Positions 14,424 through 25,824 of a DNA stretch of 32,795 bases are shown piece by piece. The first letter of the stretch is position 1. Every line of letters starts with the position of its first letter. The DNA comes from Caloranaerobacter azorensis DSM 13643 (GTDB taxonomy: Bacteria; Bacillota; Clostridia; Tissierellales; Thermohalobacteraceae). The notes beneath the pieces are model-generated. The model was not told the DNA's origin and did no database searches. It saw only the letters and a list, made by a program, of their open reading frames with translations. The DNA is taken from assembly GCF_900129995.1 (NCBI RefSeq), contig NZ_FQXO01000020.1:1-32795 (forward strand), in the 5' to 3' direction. A program made the position numbers and the translations under genes.

Positions 14424-14504
14424 ATTTTATAGAAATGTATAACATAGCTTCTATTGTAAATAATATAAATAAAAGTGTATGTGTATTTTGAGAGGATGAA
14501 AGAT

Positions 14505-15230
14505 TTGCTTGTAAGACTTTTTATAATAGCTATAACTCCTGCAATATCGATTGCATATGCAGTTTATCTTAGTGATAGATATGACAGAGAACCAATATCT
14601 CTTTTATTAAAAACATTTATATTTGGAGCATTATCCGTAATTCCGACTATTATAGTAGAAAGATTTTTAGCTTCTTTTAATTTTTTTACTGGAATACCAA
14701 GTGCAATTTATACAGCATTTCTAGTTGCGGGTTTTACAGAGGAGTTTTTCAAGAGAGAGGTAGTATTAAGGTTTGTATATAATAGCAAACATTTTGATGA
14801 AAAACTTGATGGTATTGTATATTCCATATTTTCGGCTTTGGGTTTTGCTACTGTCGAAAATGTTATGTATGTAGTTTTTAGGTTTAGTTATAATTCTTAT
14901 GTCGGCTTATATAGAGGAATACTTTCCGTACCGGCTCATGCGATTTTTGCAGTAACTATGGGGTATTATCTTTCAATATCAAAGTTTACAAGTAGTTTAA
15001 CAGAAAAAGAATTAAATCTAAAAAAATCTTTGTTTATACCAATTATTACTCACGGTATATTTGATTTTATGTTGATGTCTAGAATATTAATTTTAGCGGT
15101 GTTATTTATTCCGTATTTAATATATATTTGGAAAAATAGTCAAATTAAATTAAATAAATATATAATTGAATCGGGAGAAAGATTTAGTAAAATAAATAAA
15201 AAAAATAATTTAATTAACAAACGGGAATAA
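14505..15230 (+). CDS. prsW: PrsW-family intramembrane protease
   Basis: About 241 residues from TTG 14505, which follows GAGAGG by nine bases; ATG 14496 and GTG 14475 in the same frame are alternatives, but the family normally begins close to the first membrane helix (LFIIAITPAISIAYAVYLSD). The hallmark motifs are present: DRYDREP after the first segment, Glu79-Glu80 in FTEEFFKR, Glu118 in ATVENVMY, His in VPAHAIFA and a last ITHGIFDF. In Bacillus, PrsW starts cleavage of the anti-sigma factor RsiW; clostridial homologues act on other anti-sigma factors. The target here is unknown because no sigma/anti-sigma pair is in the window. Confidence 0.88.
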   Translation: MLVRLFIIAITPAISIAYAVYLSDRYDREPISLLLKTFIFGALSVIPTIIVERFLASFNFFTGIPSAIYTAFLVAGFTEEFFKREVVLRFVYNSKHFDEKLDGIVYSIFSALGFATVENVMYVVFRFSYNSYVGLYRGILSVPAHAIFAVTMGYYLSISKFTSSLTEKELNLKKSLFIPIITHGIFDFMLMSRILILAVLFIPYLIYIWKNSQIKLNKYIIESGERFSKINKKNNLINKRE

Positions 15231-15279
15231 AAGGTTTAAAATATAATTATAAAGAATAAAAACAGTAAAGGTGGGCTAC

Positions 15280-16482
15280 ATGAAAAGGAAAAGATTAATT
15301 CTAAGTATCTCTATATTTTTTTTATTTATTTTTCTTTTTTTAGCAGGGTATATTGCAGATAAATATGAGACAAGCCCTAAAAAAAAGATTATATATCATA
15401 AAAAGCCTGATGAAATATTAGAAAAACAGCTTAAGCAAAATTATAAAGTTCAAGCGACTATTGTAGCGACAGGGGATATAATGTTCCATACTCCTCAAAT
15501 AAAAAGTGCATTAGATGTAAAAAGTGGAACATATAATTTTGATGATATGTTTAAATCGGTAAAAAAATATATTGAGAGTGCAGATTTAGCTATAGGCAAT
15601 TTTGAAACAGTAACAGCAGGCCCAGAACACAGGTTTAGAGGTTATCCTACTTTTAATACTCCAAAATCAGCTATAAAGACGCTTAAAGATATAGGCTTTG
15701 ACGTTTTATCAACAGCAAATAACCATAGTTTAGATGTAGGAAGGGAAGGGCTAATTGAAACAATAGAAAATATACACGAATTTGGTTTAAAAAATGTTGG
15801 TACATATAAAAATGCTGAAAAAAAATTACTTATTGAAGATGTTAAAGGTATTAAAGTTGCTATCATGTCATATACCTATGGTTGTAACGGTCTTGAATCG
15901 AGACTGACAAAAGAAGAATTAGAATATATGGTTAACTTTATAGATGAAGATAAGATTAAAGATGATATAAAAATTGCAAAAAAACAAGCAGATATTGTAG
16001 TAATATTTATTCATTGGGGCAATGAATATCAGAGAGAGCCATCTGAATTTCAAGTTTCATTAGCACAAAAGATGTTTGAGTGGGGAGCAGATATTATATT
16101 AGGCAGCCATCCTCATGTTATACAGAAAGCTGAATTTAAAAAAATAGATGGGCAAGTAAAATATGTAATATATTCAATGGGCAACTTTATTTCCAATCAA
16201 AGATATGAAACTGTAAAAAACAGATATACTGAAGATGGGGTAATAGTTAAAATCCATTTAGAAAAAGATTTAACACAAAATAGTACGAAAATTAAAGAAG
16301 TAGAATATATTCCTACTTGGGTAAATAGATATGTTTCTGATGGGAAATACAAATATGAGATTTTACCGACAATTGATTATTTAAATGGAAAATCAGAAGG
16401 AATTTCTGAAAATTTGTTAAATAAGTTAAAAGTATCTTATAAAGCTACAATGGGGATAATCAATCAGAATAAACAACAGTAG
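15280..16482 (+). CDS. CapA/PgsA-family metallophosphatase-like lipobox-free exported protein
   Basis: 400 residues from ATG 15280; the GTG at 15271 in frame is part of the ribosome site AAAGGTGGG. One N-terminal membrane anchor (about 7-27) is followed by an extracytoplasmic domain. Motifs of the CapA (PGA synthesis) family are visible: ATGDIMFHTP, IGNFETV, STANNHSLDVG, IHWGNEYQ and GSHPHVIQKA, the metal-ligand His/Asp set of calcineurin-like folds. In Bacillus CapA/PgsA take part in polyglutamate export, but many clostridial copies occur without capB and capC, as here, so the substrate is unknown. It follows prsW by 49 bases, so the two may be co-transcribed. Confidence 0.85.
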   Translation: MKRKRLILSISIFFLFIFLFLAGYIADKYETSPKKKIIYHKKPDEILEKQLKQNYKVQATIVATGDIMFHTPQIKSALDVKSGTYNFDDMFKSVKKYIESADLAIGNFETVTAGPEHRFRGYPTFNTPKSAIKTLKDIGFDVLSTANNHSLDVGREGLIETIENIHEFGLKNVGTYKNAEKKLLIEDVKGIKVAIMSYTYGCNGLESRLTKEELEYMVNFIDEDKIKDDIKIAKKQADIVVIFIHWGNEYQREPSEFQVSLAQKMFEWGADIILGSHPHVIQKAEFKKIDGQVKYVIYSMGNFISNQRYETVKNRYTEDGVIVKIHLEKDLTQNSTKIKEVEYIPTWVNRYVSDGKYKYEILPTIDYLNGKSEGISENLLNKLKVSYKATMGIINQNKQQ

Positions 16483-16534
16483 AACATTATGCCCAAAATA
16501 TTGTTTATATATTTATATTAAATAGTATATATTG

Positions 16535-16540
16535 TATAAT
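16535..16540 (+). promoter_or_regulatory. Possible -10 box of the cdaA operon
   Basis: TATAAT at 16535-16540 lies 37 bases before cdaA, after a very AT-rich stretch. The -35 region is poor, so this is tentative. Confidence 0.35.
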
Positions 16541-16576
16541 TTTATTTAGGTAGAAAAATAATCCAGGGGTGTTAAA

Positions 16577-17410
16577 ATGCATTTTTTAAAGGAACTATTT
16601 ATGAATATTAGGATAAGAGATATTATAGATATTGCTATAGTGGCTTTTGCTTTTTATAAGTTTTTTATGCTTATTAGAGAGACGCGAGCAGAACAGTTAA
16701 TTAAAGGTATTTTAGTTTTACTGGTTATTACGAAAATAAGTGAATGGCTGCAATTATTTACAATAAATTGGATTCTTGAGAAGACCATGACAGTTGGAGT
16801 AATAGCTCTTTTGATAGTTTTCCAACCAGAATTAAGAAGAGCATTAGAATATATTGGCAGAAGCAGATTTTTAATGAAGACGATTATTGAAGTAGAAGAT
16901 GAAAATATTCGCAATGTTATAAACGAGATATTAGAGGCTGTGGCGTCTTTATCAAGACAAAAAATAGGAGCATTAATAGTATTAGAAAGGACAACGGGTT
17001 TAAATGAAGTAGTAGAAACAGGTACCCTAATTAATGGAAAGGTATCGAGTGGTCTTTTAATTAATATTTTTATACCCAATACTCCATTGCATGATGGAGC
17101 AGTAATAATAAAAGACGATATTATAAAGGCTGCCGGCTGCTTTTTGCCATTAACTGAAAATATGAATCTCAGCAAAGAATTAGGTACAAGACATAGAGCC
17201 GCATTAGGGATAACTGAAAAATCGGATTCTTTGGCTATAATAGTTTCAGAAGAAACAGGTGTTATATCGATAGCTGATAATGGCAAACTTTCTCGTTATA
17301 TTGATATTAAAACGTTAGAAAAGATATTAGAAGATGTTTATATTACTAATGAAATGAGACGAGGACTATTTGTTAGATGGAGGATAAAAAATGGCGAGAA
17401 GCAAGAATAG
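16577..17410 (+). CDS. cdaA: Diadenylate cyclase CdaA
   Basis: 277 residues. Three N-terminal membrane helices (about 13-30, 38-56, 60-80) precede the DAC domain (about 90-250), with the catalytic DGA at 173-175 (LHDGAVII) and RHR at 205-207 (GTRHRAALG). It joins two ATP into c-di-AMP at the membrane, controlling potassium and osmotic balance and wall turnover. AGGGGTG precedes the ATG. The next gene cdaR overlaps its end by 20 bases, the usual arrangement. In many Firmicutes glmM and glmS follow directly; here they start about 9.6 kb further on. No key residue is missing. Confidence 0.96.
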   Translation: MHFLKELFMNIRIRDIIDIAIVAFAFYKFFMLIRETRAEQLIKGILVLLVITKISEWLQLFTINWILEKTMTVGVIALLIVFQPELRRALEYIGRSRFLMKTIIEVEDENIRNVINEILEAVASLSRQKIGALIVLERTTGLNEVVETGTLINGKVSSGLLINIFIPNTPLHDGAVIIKDDIIKAAGCFLPLTENMNLSKELGTRHRAALGITEKSDSLAIIVSEETGVISIADNGKLSRYIDIKTLEKILEDVYITNEMRRGLFVRWRIKNGEKQE

Positions 17411-18629
17411 AAATATTACTATAAAAATAATAGCTGTTTTTTTCGCAGTTATATTGTGGACTTATGTTATGAGTGATGTAAATCCTAAAATAACAAAAGA
17501 AATTGAAAATATAAAAGTAGAATTAGTAAATCTTGATGCTCTGCAGATTTCAGGGATAACTCTTATGGAACCTAAAGAAGTAACAGTAAAAGTTAAACTA
17601 TCTGGTAGAAGAAAAGAATTAATAGATATAACTGCAGATGATATAATAGCACAGGCTGATTTAAGTGGATATAAAGAAGGGTCTCACAGAGTTGATATTG
17701 AAGTGAGAACTCATGATAGTAGAATAGAAATAGAAGATTATTATCCTAAACAAGTTGTTTTTAAGTTTGATAAAATTGTTCAGAAACAAAAGCATGTTAT
17801 ATTGAGATTAACAGGGAAAGAGGGCATAGGATATAGTGCAGGAAAGGGAGTAGTAAAGCCAAGCACAGTTTACATCAAAGGACCGAGGACATGGGTTAAT
17901 TCAGTAACAAATGTTATTGCATATGTCAATTTAAATAATTCAACAGAGGACATAATTACAAGTGTACCTTTGAAAGCTGTAAATGATAGAGGTAAAGAGG
18001 TAGAAGGAGTCATTAAAGAACCAAAAATTGTAGATGTAAAAATACCTATATTAAAAGTTAAGGATGTTCCAATTAAACCGCAAATTACAGGAACTCCTTT
18101 GATAGGATATGAAATAATAAATGTTATTTCAGAACCTGACCATGTGAAAATTAGAGGGCCAGAAGAAATAATAAAAGATATAAAAGAAATAGAGACAGAG
18201 CCGGTAAGTGCTGATTATGTTGCAAAAAGTATAAGCAAAATAACACCATTAATTTTACCTGATGGTATTGAAGTAGTTGACGGGAATGATTCAGTAAACG
18301 TTAAAGTAGAAATTGAGAAGAAAGTTGAAAAGACATTAGAGTTTAATATAGATGATATTGATTTTACCAATTTAGATACAGAATTGGAAATAGACAAAGA
18401 TAAATCGGATAAAAAGTTAACAGTTACTGTTACAGCCGTTGAAAGCATTATAAATGCATTAACTAAAAATGACATAAAAATAAGTGCTAATCTTGATAAT
18501 TTAAAAGAAGGAGTTCACAATGTAGACATAAAGATAAAAAAGCCTTCTAAAGTAGGAATAGTAAAATTAAACCCAAAAATTTTTAAAATATATTTAAAGA
18601 AGAAAACAGATGAGAATTTGACTCTTTAG
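17391..18629 (+). CDS. cdaR: CdaR (YbbR-domain) regulator of diadenylate cyclase
   Basis: 412 residues. One N-terminal membrane anchor (about 8-27, [18 protein letters not shown]) is followed by four YbbR-type beta repeats outside the cell, for example [20 protein letters not shown] and [20 protein letters not shown]. This is the known partner that binds CdaA and alters its activity. GGAGG lies eight bases before the ATG inside cdaA (20-base overlap), so the two are made together. Its stop is only 17 bases before the likely start of the sigma-54 activator, which implies a shared transcript. Confidence 0.93.
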   Translation: MARSKNRNITIKIIAVFFAVILWTYVMSDVNPKITKEIENIKVELVNLDALQISGITLMEPKEVTVKVKLSGRRKELIDITADDIIAQADLSGYKEGSHRVDIEVRTHDSRIEIEDYYPKQVVFKFDKIVQKQKHVILRLTGKEGIGYSAGKGVVKPSTVYIKGPRTWVNSVTNVIAYVNLNNSTEDIITSVPLKAVNDRGKEVEGVIKEPKIVDVKIPILKVKDVPIKPQITGTPLIGYEIINVISEPDHVKIRGPEEIIKDIKEIETEPVSADYVAKSISKITPLILPDGIEVVDGNDSVNVKVEIEKKVEKTLEFNIDDIDFTNLDTELEIDKDKSDKKLTVTVTAVESIINALTKNDIKISANLDNLKEGVHNVDIKIKKPSKVGIVKLNPKIFKIYLKKKTDENLTL

Positions 18630-18646
18630 ACATGAGGTGGGCTGAT

Positions 18647-20365
18647 TTGAGAAGGGAATTAGAAGTTATACTTGATTCTACCTACGATGCGATGATTGCA
18701 GTAGATAAGCATGGAATAATAACTTTGTTTAATAAAGCTGCTGAAAGATTAACGGGCATTGATAGTAAATATGCTTTAGGAAAGTCGGTAAAGGAAGTCA
18801 TATTAAATACAAGGCTTGTGCATATATTGGAAACTGGAGATTATGAATTAAATAGACAGCAAGATTTGGGTAATATAAAAATAATTACTAACAGGATGCC
18901 AGTAAAAGATGAAAATGGAGAAATAATAGGGGCTGTGGCTGTTTTTAGAGATGTTACAGATATATTAGATTTAGCAACACAGATAACGAATTTAAAAGAA
19001 ATACAGAGTATGCTCGAAGCTATTTTCAACTCTACACAAGATGCTATTTCAGTAGTAGACCAAAATGGGATAAATGTTATGGTAAATCCTGCATATACCG
19101 AGCTTACTGGTTTGAGAGAAGAAGATATATTAGGAAAACCTGCTACTATAGATTTGGTAGAGGGACAGAGTGTTCATATGGAGGTATTAGCTACTAAAAA
19201 GCCTATAAGAAACGCTAGATTAATAGTAGGTCCAAATAAAAGAGAGGTAATAGCTACGGCTGCACCAATTATAGTTGATGGGGAATTAAGAGGTAGTGTT
19301 GGAGTTTTACGTGATGTATCCGAAATCATAAAGCTAAATAAAGAACTGAATGCAGCTAAACAGATAATTAGAAAGTTGGAAGCTAAATATACTTTTGATG
19401 ATATTATTGGGCAAAATGAATTGATACTTAAGGCGATTGAAAAAGCTAAAAAGGCAGCAAATACCCCAGCTACAGTTATATTAAGAGGTGAAAGTGGTAC
19501 AGGTAAAGAGCTATTTGCTCATGCAATCCATAATGAAAGCGATAGAAAATTTAGTCAATTTGTTAGAGTTAATTGTGCTGCTTTAAGCGAGAATTTACTT
19601 GAAAGTGAATTATTTGGATATGAAGAAGGAGCCTTTACAGGAGCCAAAAAAGGTGGTAAAAAGGGGCTATTTGAGCAGGCAAACGGAGGTACTATCTTTT
19701 TAGATGAAATTGGAGATATAAGTTTAAATACACAGGCTAAACTTTTAAGAGTTTTACAGGAAAAGGAGATTGTAAGAGTAGGAGGTACAAAACCTATACC
19801 AATAGATGTTAGAATAATCACTGCTACAAATTTAGATTTAGAGAAGGCTGTGGAAGAAGGGAAATTCAGAGAAGATTTATATTATAGATTAAATTTTATA
19901 CCAATTAACATTCCGGCATTACGTTATAGAAAAGATGATATATATCCTTTAGTTATACACTTTATTAAAAAATTTAATCAGGAGTACGGCAGAAGGATTA
20001 ATGATATAACAAAAGAAGCATTAGACATTTTAAAAAAACACGATTGGCCAGGGAATGTTAGAGAATTAGAAAATGTTATTGGTAGGGCAATAATAAACAT
20101 GAAACATTGTGAGAATGTTATTGATGTTAAGCATATACCATTGATAGATTCTTATATTAAATACGACAGACAAAATTTAGTCCAAACAGAAGATATTAAT
20201 GATTTAGAAGATATTACATTAGAAGAAGCTGTATCAAAATTAGAAAAAGAATTAATAACTAAAACTCTTAAAAAATATAAAAATAATAAAACTAAAACGG
20301 CGAGAGCTTTAGGGATTTCTATTAGAAGTTTATACTATAAAATGGAAAAATACAACATAAATTAG
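18647..20365 (+). CDS. Sigma-54-dependent activator with two PAS domains (BkdR-like)
   Basis: 572 residues from TTG 18647, which stands six bases after AGGTGG; an ATG at 18632 overlaps that site and is unlikely. PAS domains lie at about 1-105 and 118-230. The AAA+ domain (about 252-480) has Walker A GESGTGKE at 281-288 and GAFTGA at 328-333, needed to contact sigma-54. The C-terminal Fis-type helix-turn-helix (about 530-572) ends in [20 protein letters not shown]. In Bacillus, BkdR has the same PAS/AAA/Fis plan and turns on ptb-bcd-buk-bkd. Here a near-consensus -24/-12 promoter, three 14-bp sites and buk-ptb-buk-vor lie directly downstream, so that operon is its target (inference). The PAS ligand is unknown. 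Confidence 0.92.
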   Translation: MRRELEVILDSTYDAMIAVDKHGIITLFNKAAERLTGIDSKYALGKSVKEVILNTRLVHILETGDYELNRQQDLGNIKIITNRMPVKDENGEIIGAVAVFRDVTDILDLATQITNLKEIQSMLEAIFNSTQDAISVVDQNGINVMVNPAYTELTGLREEDILGKPATIDLVEGQSVHMEVLATKKPIRNARLIVGPNKREVIATAAPIIVDGELRGSVGVLRDVSEIIKLNKELNAAKQIIRKLEAKYTFDDIIGQNELILKAIEKAKKAANTPATVILRGESGTGKELFAHAIHNESDRKFSQFVRVNCAALSENLLESELFGYEEGAFTGAKKGGKKGLFEQANGGTIFLDEIGDISLNTQAKLLRVLQEKEIVRVGGTKPIPIDVRIITATNLDLEKAVEEGKFREDLYYRLNFIPINIPALRYRKDDIYPLVIHFIKKFNQEYGRRINDITKEALDILKKHDWPGNVRELENVIGRAIINMKHCENVIDVKHIPLIDSYIKYDRQNLVQTEDINDLEDITLEEAVSKLEKELITKTLKKYKNNKTKTARALGISIRSLYYKMEKYNIN

Positions 20366-20367
20366 TA

Positions 20368-20423
20368 TGCAAAAAATTGCAGAACAAATGGACTGTGCAA
20401 AAAAATGCATGCAAAATTTTGCG
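20368..20423 (+). promoter_or_regulatory. Three 14-bp TGCA-type sites: enhancer for the sigma-54 activator
   Basis: TGCAAAAAATTGCA (20368-20381), TGCAAAAAAATGCA (20396-20409) and TGCAAAATTTTGCG (20410-20423) share the plan TGCA-N6-TGCA, the last with one changed base. Starts are 28 and 14 bases apart. They lie about 120-170 bases before the -24 element, the usual distance for activator sites. Confidence 0.75.
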
Positions 20424-20443
20424 CAATAAAATTATGATAGAAT

Positions 20444-20484
20444 AAATAAAAGCTATAGAGATTAAACCTTTATAGCTTTTATTT
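20444..20484. terminator. Terminator after the sigma-54 activator gene
   Basis: A perfect 14-bp stem: 20444-20457 (ending AAAAGCTATA) with 20471-20484 (starting TATAGCTTTT), 13-base loop. It lies between the enhancer sites and the -24/-12 promoter, so it can isolate the operon from cdaA-cdaR read-through. Confidence 0.75.
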
Positions 20485-20540
20485 ATGTTAAATGAATTAT
20501 TTCAGCTTTTATTTCTAAAAGATTCTTTCAACATTATAGT

Positions 20541-20556
20541 TGGCATATATATTGCA
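20541..20556 (+). promoter_or_regulatory. Sigma-54 (-24/-12) promoter of the buk-ptb-vor operon
   Basis: TGGCATATATATTGCA matches the sigma-54 consensus TGGCAC-N5-TTGCA with a single change. GG (20542-20543) and GC (20554-20555) are ten bases apart as required. Transcription would start near 20567, some 25 bases before the first buk. Confidence 0.88.
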
Positions 20557-20592
20557 TACAATAAACGTTAGAAAAAATATAGGGGTGAAATG

Positions 20593-21676
20593 ATGGAAAG
20601 GAAATATGTACTTGCTATTAATCCTGGTTCAACTTCAACAAAAGTTGCTGTTTATCAGGGGAAGGAAAAGGTTATCCTAAAGAAGATTGAGCACAGCGCA
20701 AGTGATTTGGAAAAATTCGACAAAATAACAGACCAGTACGAATATAGACTTAAACTTATAATGGACTGGCTAGAGGAAGTGGGAATTAAAACTTCATCTT
20801 TAGTTGCTGTTGTAGGTAGAGGAGGACTACTTCGTCCGATGCCTGGGGGAACATATTTAGTAACAGAGAAGATGATTAAAGATTTAAAGGCAGGAGTACA
20901 AGGGGAACATGCTTCAAATTTAGGTGGAATGTTAGCGAAAGGGATAGCAGATAAGGAAGGGATTAAAGCATACATAGTAGACCCTGTTGCGGTTGATGAA
21001 TTCGATGACATAGCTAGGATTTCAGGTATGCCCGAAATACCGAGAAGATCATTGTTACATGCATTAAATATTAAAGCAGTATCATATAGAGCGGCTGAAG
21101 AATTAGGTGAGGAACTAAAAAATTTGAACTTAATAGTTGCTCATCTGGGCGGAGGTATATCAGTAGCACCTGTTAAAAAAGGTAAAATTGTCGATGTGAA
21201 TAATGCGAATGAAATGGGACCTTTTTCACCGGAAAGGACAGGAGGACTTCCTGTAGGCGATTTGATAAAGATGTGTTATTCTGGAAAATATACTTACAAG
21301 GAAATTAAAAATAAACTTAGAGGTAAAGGCGGATTAGTAGGGTATCTAGGAACTAATGATGCAAAAGAAGTAACTCTTATGGTTAAAAATGGGGATAAGA
21401 AGGCAAAATTAATATTCGATGCGATGGCATATCAAATTGGAAAAGAAATAGGAGCTATGGCGACTGTTTTAGAGGGTAAGGTCGATAGAATTATTTTAAC
21501 AGGAGGATTAGCATATTCTGATTTATTAACAGATTACATTAAGAGAATGGTTGAGTTTATAGCACCTGTTATTGTTTATCCGGGTGAGGATGAGATGGAA
21601 GCATTAAATGGTGGAGTTTTAAGGGTGCTTTCGGGTAAAGAGAAAGAGAAAATATATGAGAACGAGGTGAGAATAG

Positions 21677-21684
<8 letters not shown>
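20593..21684 (+). CDS. buk: Butyrate / branched-chain fatty acid kinase, copy 1
   Basis: 363 residues from ATG 20593, seven bases after AGGGG; the ATG at 20590 is also possible but too close. Acetokinase-family motifs: [14 protein letters not shown] at the N-terminus, [42 protein letters not shown] and [15 protein letters not shown]. It converts butyryl- or isobutyryl/isovaleryl-phosphate and ADP into acid and ATP. It is the first gene after the sigma-54 promoter and overlaps ptb by eight bases. With the vor genes downstream, branched-chain substrates seem likely. It reads NNANEMGPFS where copy 2 reads [11 protein letters not shown]; copy 2 has the usual form. Confidence 0.94.
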
Positions 21685-23673
<1,989 letters not shown>

Positions 23674-23684
23674 AGGTGAATTTT

Positions 23685-24359
23685 ATGCTAAATGATAATA
23701 GAATTAGAATTATAACAGGGCATTATGGAAGTGGTAAGACAGAGTTCGCAGTAAATTATGCGGCCAAATTAGCTAAAAGTGGGAAAAAAGTCGCATTAGC
23801 TGACTTAGATGTTGTTAATCCATATTTTAGAAGTAGAGAGAAAGAAAATTTATTATCTGAAATGGGTATTAAGGTAATAGGAAGTTCAATCAAAGCCCAT
23901 GCGGCAGATGTACCTGCCGTATCTGCTGAAATTTTTGCTCCATTACAAGATGAAAGCTATGATGTAGTACTAGATGTAGGTGGAGACCCTGTTGGTGCTA
24001 GAGTTCTTGGAAGATATTATAATTATTTCAAAGAAGGAAAATATGATATGTTCTTTGTAATAAATGCCAATAGACCTGAAACTCAAGAAGTAGAAAATAC
24101 TATAAAGTACTTGAAGGAAATTGAAAGAGTTTCAAGAGCAAAAGTAACAGGACTTATTAATAATACACATTTACTTAAAAGTACTACTGTAGAAGATGTT
24201 CTAAAGGGTCAGAAATTAGCAGAAGAAGTATCGAAAAAATTGAATATTCCAATTAAATATATATCTGTTTTAGAACATGTTGCTAGAGAGCTTCCGTCAA
24301 ATCTTGAAGGTGAAATTTTCCCAATAACGCTTTATATGAGGGAAGAATGGATGCTCTAA
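23685..24359 (+). CDS. MinD/ParA-like P-loop ATPase
   Basis: 224 residues from ATG 23685; the GTG at 23676 is inside the ribosome site GAGGTGA. It has a Walker A variant, GHYGSGKTEFAVNYA, near residue 12, followed by KVALADLDVVNPYF (a Walker A' type aspartate) and VVLDVGGDPVGARVLGRY for Walker B. NANRPETQEVENT and ITGLINNTHLL-like segments follow. The fold is SIMIBI-class, as in CooC, MinD and ParA. The gene lies between buk and the ferredoxin gene of vor on the same strand. I recall a similar ATPase next to 2-oxoacid:ferredoxin oxidoreductase genes in other Clostridia. A role in enzyme maturation or cofactor loading is possible but not shown. Confidence 0.8.
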   Translation: MLNDNRIRIITGHYGSGKTEFAVNYAAKLAKSGKKVALADLDVVNPYFRSREKENLLSEMGIKVIGSSIKAHAADVPAVSAEIFAPLQDESYDVVLDVGGDPVGARVLGRYYNYFKEGKYDMFFVINANRPETQEVENTIKYLKEIERVSRAKVTGLINNTHLLKSTTVEDVLKGQKLAEEVSKKLNIPIKYISVLEHVARELPSNLEGEIFPITLYMREEWML

Positions 24360-24374
24360 TTGCACTATGTGCAA
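24360..24374 (+). repeat. Short perfect hairpin after the ATPase gene
   Basis: TTGCAC (24360-24365) and GTGCAA (24369-24374) around TAT begin directly after the stop codon. The T-run needed for a terminator is absent, so it may be an RNA-processing or stability element within the operon. Confidence 0.5.
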
Positions 24375-24375
24375 T

Positions 24376-24497
24376 CGAATTAAAAATGTAAAATTGAAAA
24401 TGTAAAATTAATATTTAATATATCTAAAGATTTTATAAGTTCAATAATTTTACATTTTAAATTTTCAATTTTAAATTTTCAATTTTAAATTTAAAAA
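24376..24497. repeat. AT-rich imperfect inverted repeat (MITE-like), copy A
   Basis: The left arm is built of AAAATGTAAAATTGAAAATG-type units and the right arm of their complements (TTTTACATTTT, TTTTCAATTTTAAA). A 23-base block containing TGAAAATGTAAAATTAA is identical to one in copy B at 29612. It separates the ATPase gene from the ferredoxin gene without an evident promoter. Similar elements are known to me from clostridial intergenic regions. Confidence 0.6.
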
Positions 24498-24511
24498 TGG
24501 GAGGGTTGTAA

Positions 24512-24742
24512 ATGGCTAAAGCTAGAGGAAAGGTAACATTCAAGGAAGATTTATGTAAAGGTTGTGAATTATGTACAACTGCATGTCCAGTTAATATTGT
24601 TGTGATGAACAAAGAAAAGATTAACATTAAAGGTTACCACCCAGCTACAGTTATCGAAATGGATAAGTGTATAGGTTGTGGAAACTGTGCAACAATTTGT
24701 CCTGATGTTGTTATAGAAGTTGAGAGGATAATAGAAGAATAA
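24512..24742 (+). CDS. 2-oxoacid:ferredoxin oxidoreductase, ferredoxin-like delta subunit
   Basis: 76 residues with two 4Fe-4S motifs: Cys15, 18, 21, 25 (CKGCELCTTACP) and Cys53, 56, 59, 63 (CIGCGNCATICP). It carries electrons from the thiamine-diphosphate site of the beta subunit to ferredoxin. GGGAGGG lies before the ATG. It is the first of four vor/kor-type genes in the order delta, alpha, beta, gamma, and follows the AT-rich repeat. Confidence 0.93.
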   Translation: MAKARGKVTFKEDLCKGCELCTTACPVNIVVMNKEKINIKGYHPATVIEMDKCIGCGNCATICPDVVIEVERIIEE

Positions 24743-24762
24743 TTATTAAGGAGGGAAAATAA

Positions 24763-25824
24763 ATGGCTAAGATTTTAATGAAAGGTAACGAAGCCATAGG
24801 TGCAGCAGCTATTAAAGCTGGTTGTAAATATTTCTTCGGTTACCCAATTACACCACAAAATGAGCTTCCTGAATATATGTCTAGAGAATTGCCAAAAGTT
24901 GGTGGAGTATTTTTACAAGCTGAGAGTGAAGTAGCTGCAATAAACATGGTGTACGGTGCAGCAGGAGCTGGTGCAAGAGTAATGACTTCTTCATCAAGCC
25001 CTGGTATAGCATTAAAACAAGAAGGTATTTCATATATAGCTGGTGCTGAATTACCTTGTGTAATTGTTAACATAGTTAGAGGAGGTCCTGGTTTAGGTGG
25101 TATTCAGCCTGCTCAATCTGACTATTATCAATCTACTAGAGGTGGTGGAAACGGAGACTACAGAACAGTAGTATATGCACCTGCTACATTACAAGAAACT
25201 GTTGATTTGGTTATGGAAGCATTTGATGTAGCTGATCAATACAGAATTCCTGTAATGGTTGTGGGAGATGGTATGATTGGTCAAATGATGGAGCCAGTTG
25301 AATTTAAAGAGCCTAAGAAGAGAAATCTACCACCTAAAGATTGGGCAACTACTGGAACAAAAGGACAGAGAAAACCAAATATCATAAATTCATTATTTAT
25401 AGACCCTAAAGAATTAGAGGATCATGTCTTAAGATTAGAAGAAAAATATAAAGTTATAAAACAAAATGAAGTAAGATATGAAACTTATAACCTTGAAGAT
25501 GCAGATGTAGTTGTAGTAGCTTATGGTACTACTTCAAGGGTTGTTAAAAATGCTATAGCTAAATGTGAAGCTGAAGGGTTAAGGGTTGGTTTAATTAGAC
25601 CAATAACATTATGGCCATTCCCAGATGAAGCTTTTGAAAAGATAAGTGATAAGACTAAGGGAATATTAACAGTAGAAATGAGTACTGGACAAATGATTGA
25701 TGATGTTAAAATAGCTATAAATGGTAGAAAGCCGGTTTATTTCTATGGTAGAACAGGTGGTATGGTACCAGAGCCAGATGCTATAGTGGCTGAGATTAAG
25801 AAGATAGCAGGGGGTGAAAAGTAA
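24763..25824 (+). CDS. vorB: 2-oxoacid (3-methyl-2-oxobutanoate):ferredoxin oxidoreductase alpha subunit
   Basis: 353 residues, pyruvate:ferredoxin-oxidoreductase domain I and II type. It has [54 protein letters not shown] and the [20 protein letters not shown] motif that builds the active site with the beta subunit. Near 240-330, the domain-II part [17 protein letters not shown] and [12 protein letters not shown] is present. The set without a fused CoA-binding domain is seen in VOR and KOR enzymes. Given buk-ptb in the same operon, branched-chain 2-oxoacids (from Val, Leu, Ile) are the likeliest substrates, but 2-oxoglutarate cannot be excluded. AAGGAGGG precedes the ATG. Confidence 0.9.
   Translation: MAKILMKGNEAIGAAAIKAGCKYFFGYPITPQNELPEYMSRELPKVGGVFLQAESEVAAINMVYGAAGAGARVMTSSSSPGIALKQEGISYIAGAELPCVIVNIVRGGPGLGGIQPAQSDYYQSTRGGGNGDYRTVVYAPATLQETVDLVMEAFDVADQYRIPVMVVGDGMIGQMMEPVEFKEPKKRNLPPKDWATTGTKGQRKPNIINSLFIDPKELEDHVLRLEEKYKVIKQNEVRYETYNLEDADVVVVAYGTTSRVVKNAIAKCEAEGLRVGLIRPITLWPFPDEAFEKISDKTKGILTVEMSTGQMIDDVKIAINGRKPVYFYGRTGGMVPEPDAIVAEIKKIAGGEK

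Noticed and set aside
13993-14445. Open frame on the minus strand opposite DUF5317
   Set aside because: It spans the terminator and lies opposite a gene coupled to HD-GYP; no domain is recognisable.
16654-17286. Long open frame on the minus strand opposite cdaA (about 210 codons)
   Set aside because: It mirrors the coding strand of cdaA, whose catalytic motifs are all present. The opposite frame has Ser/Ile-rich composition and no ribosome site.
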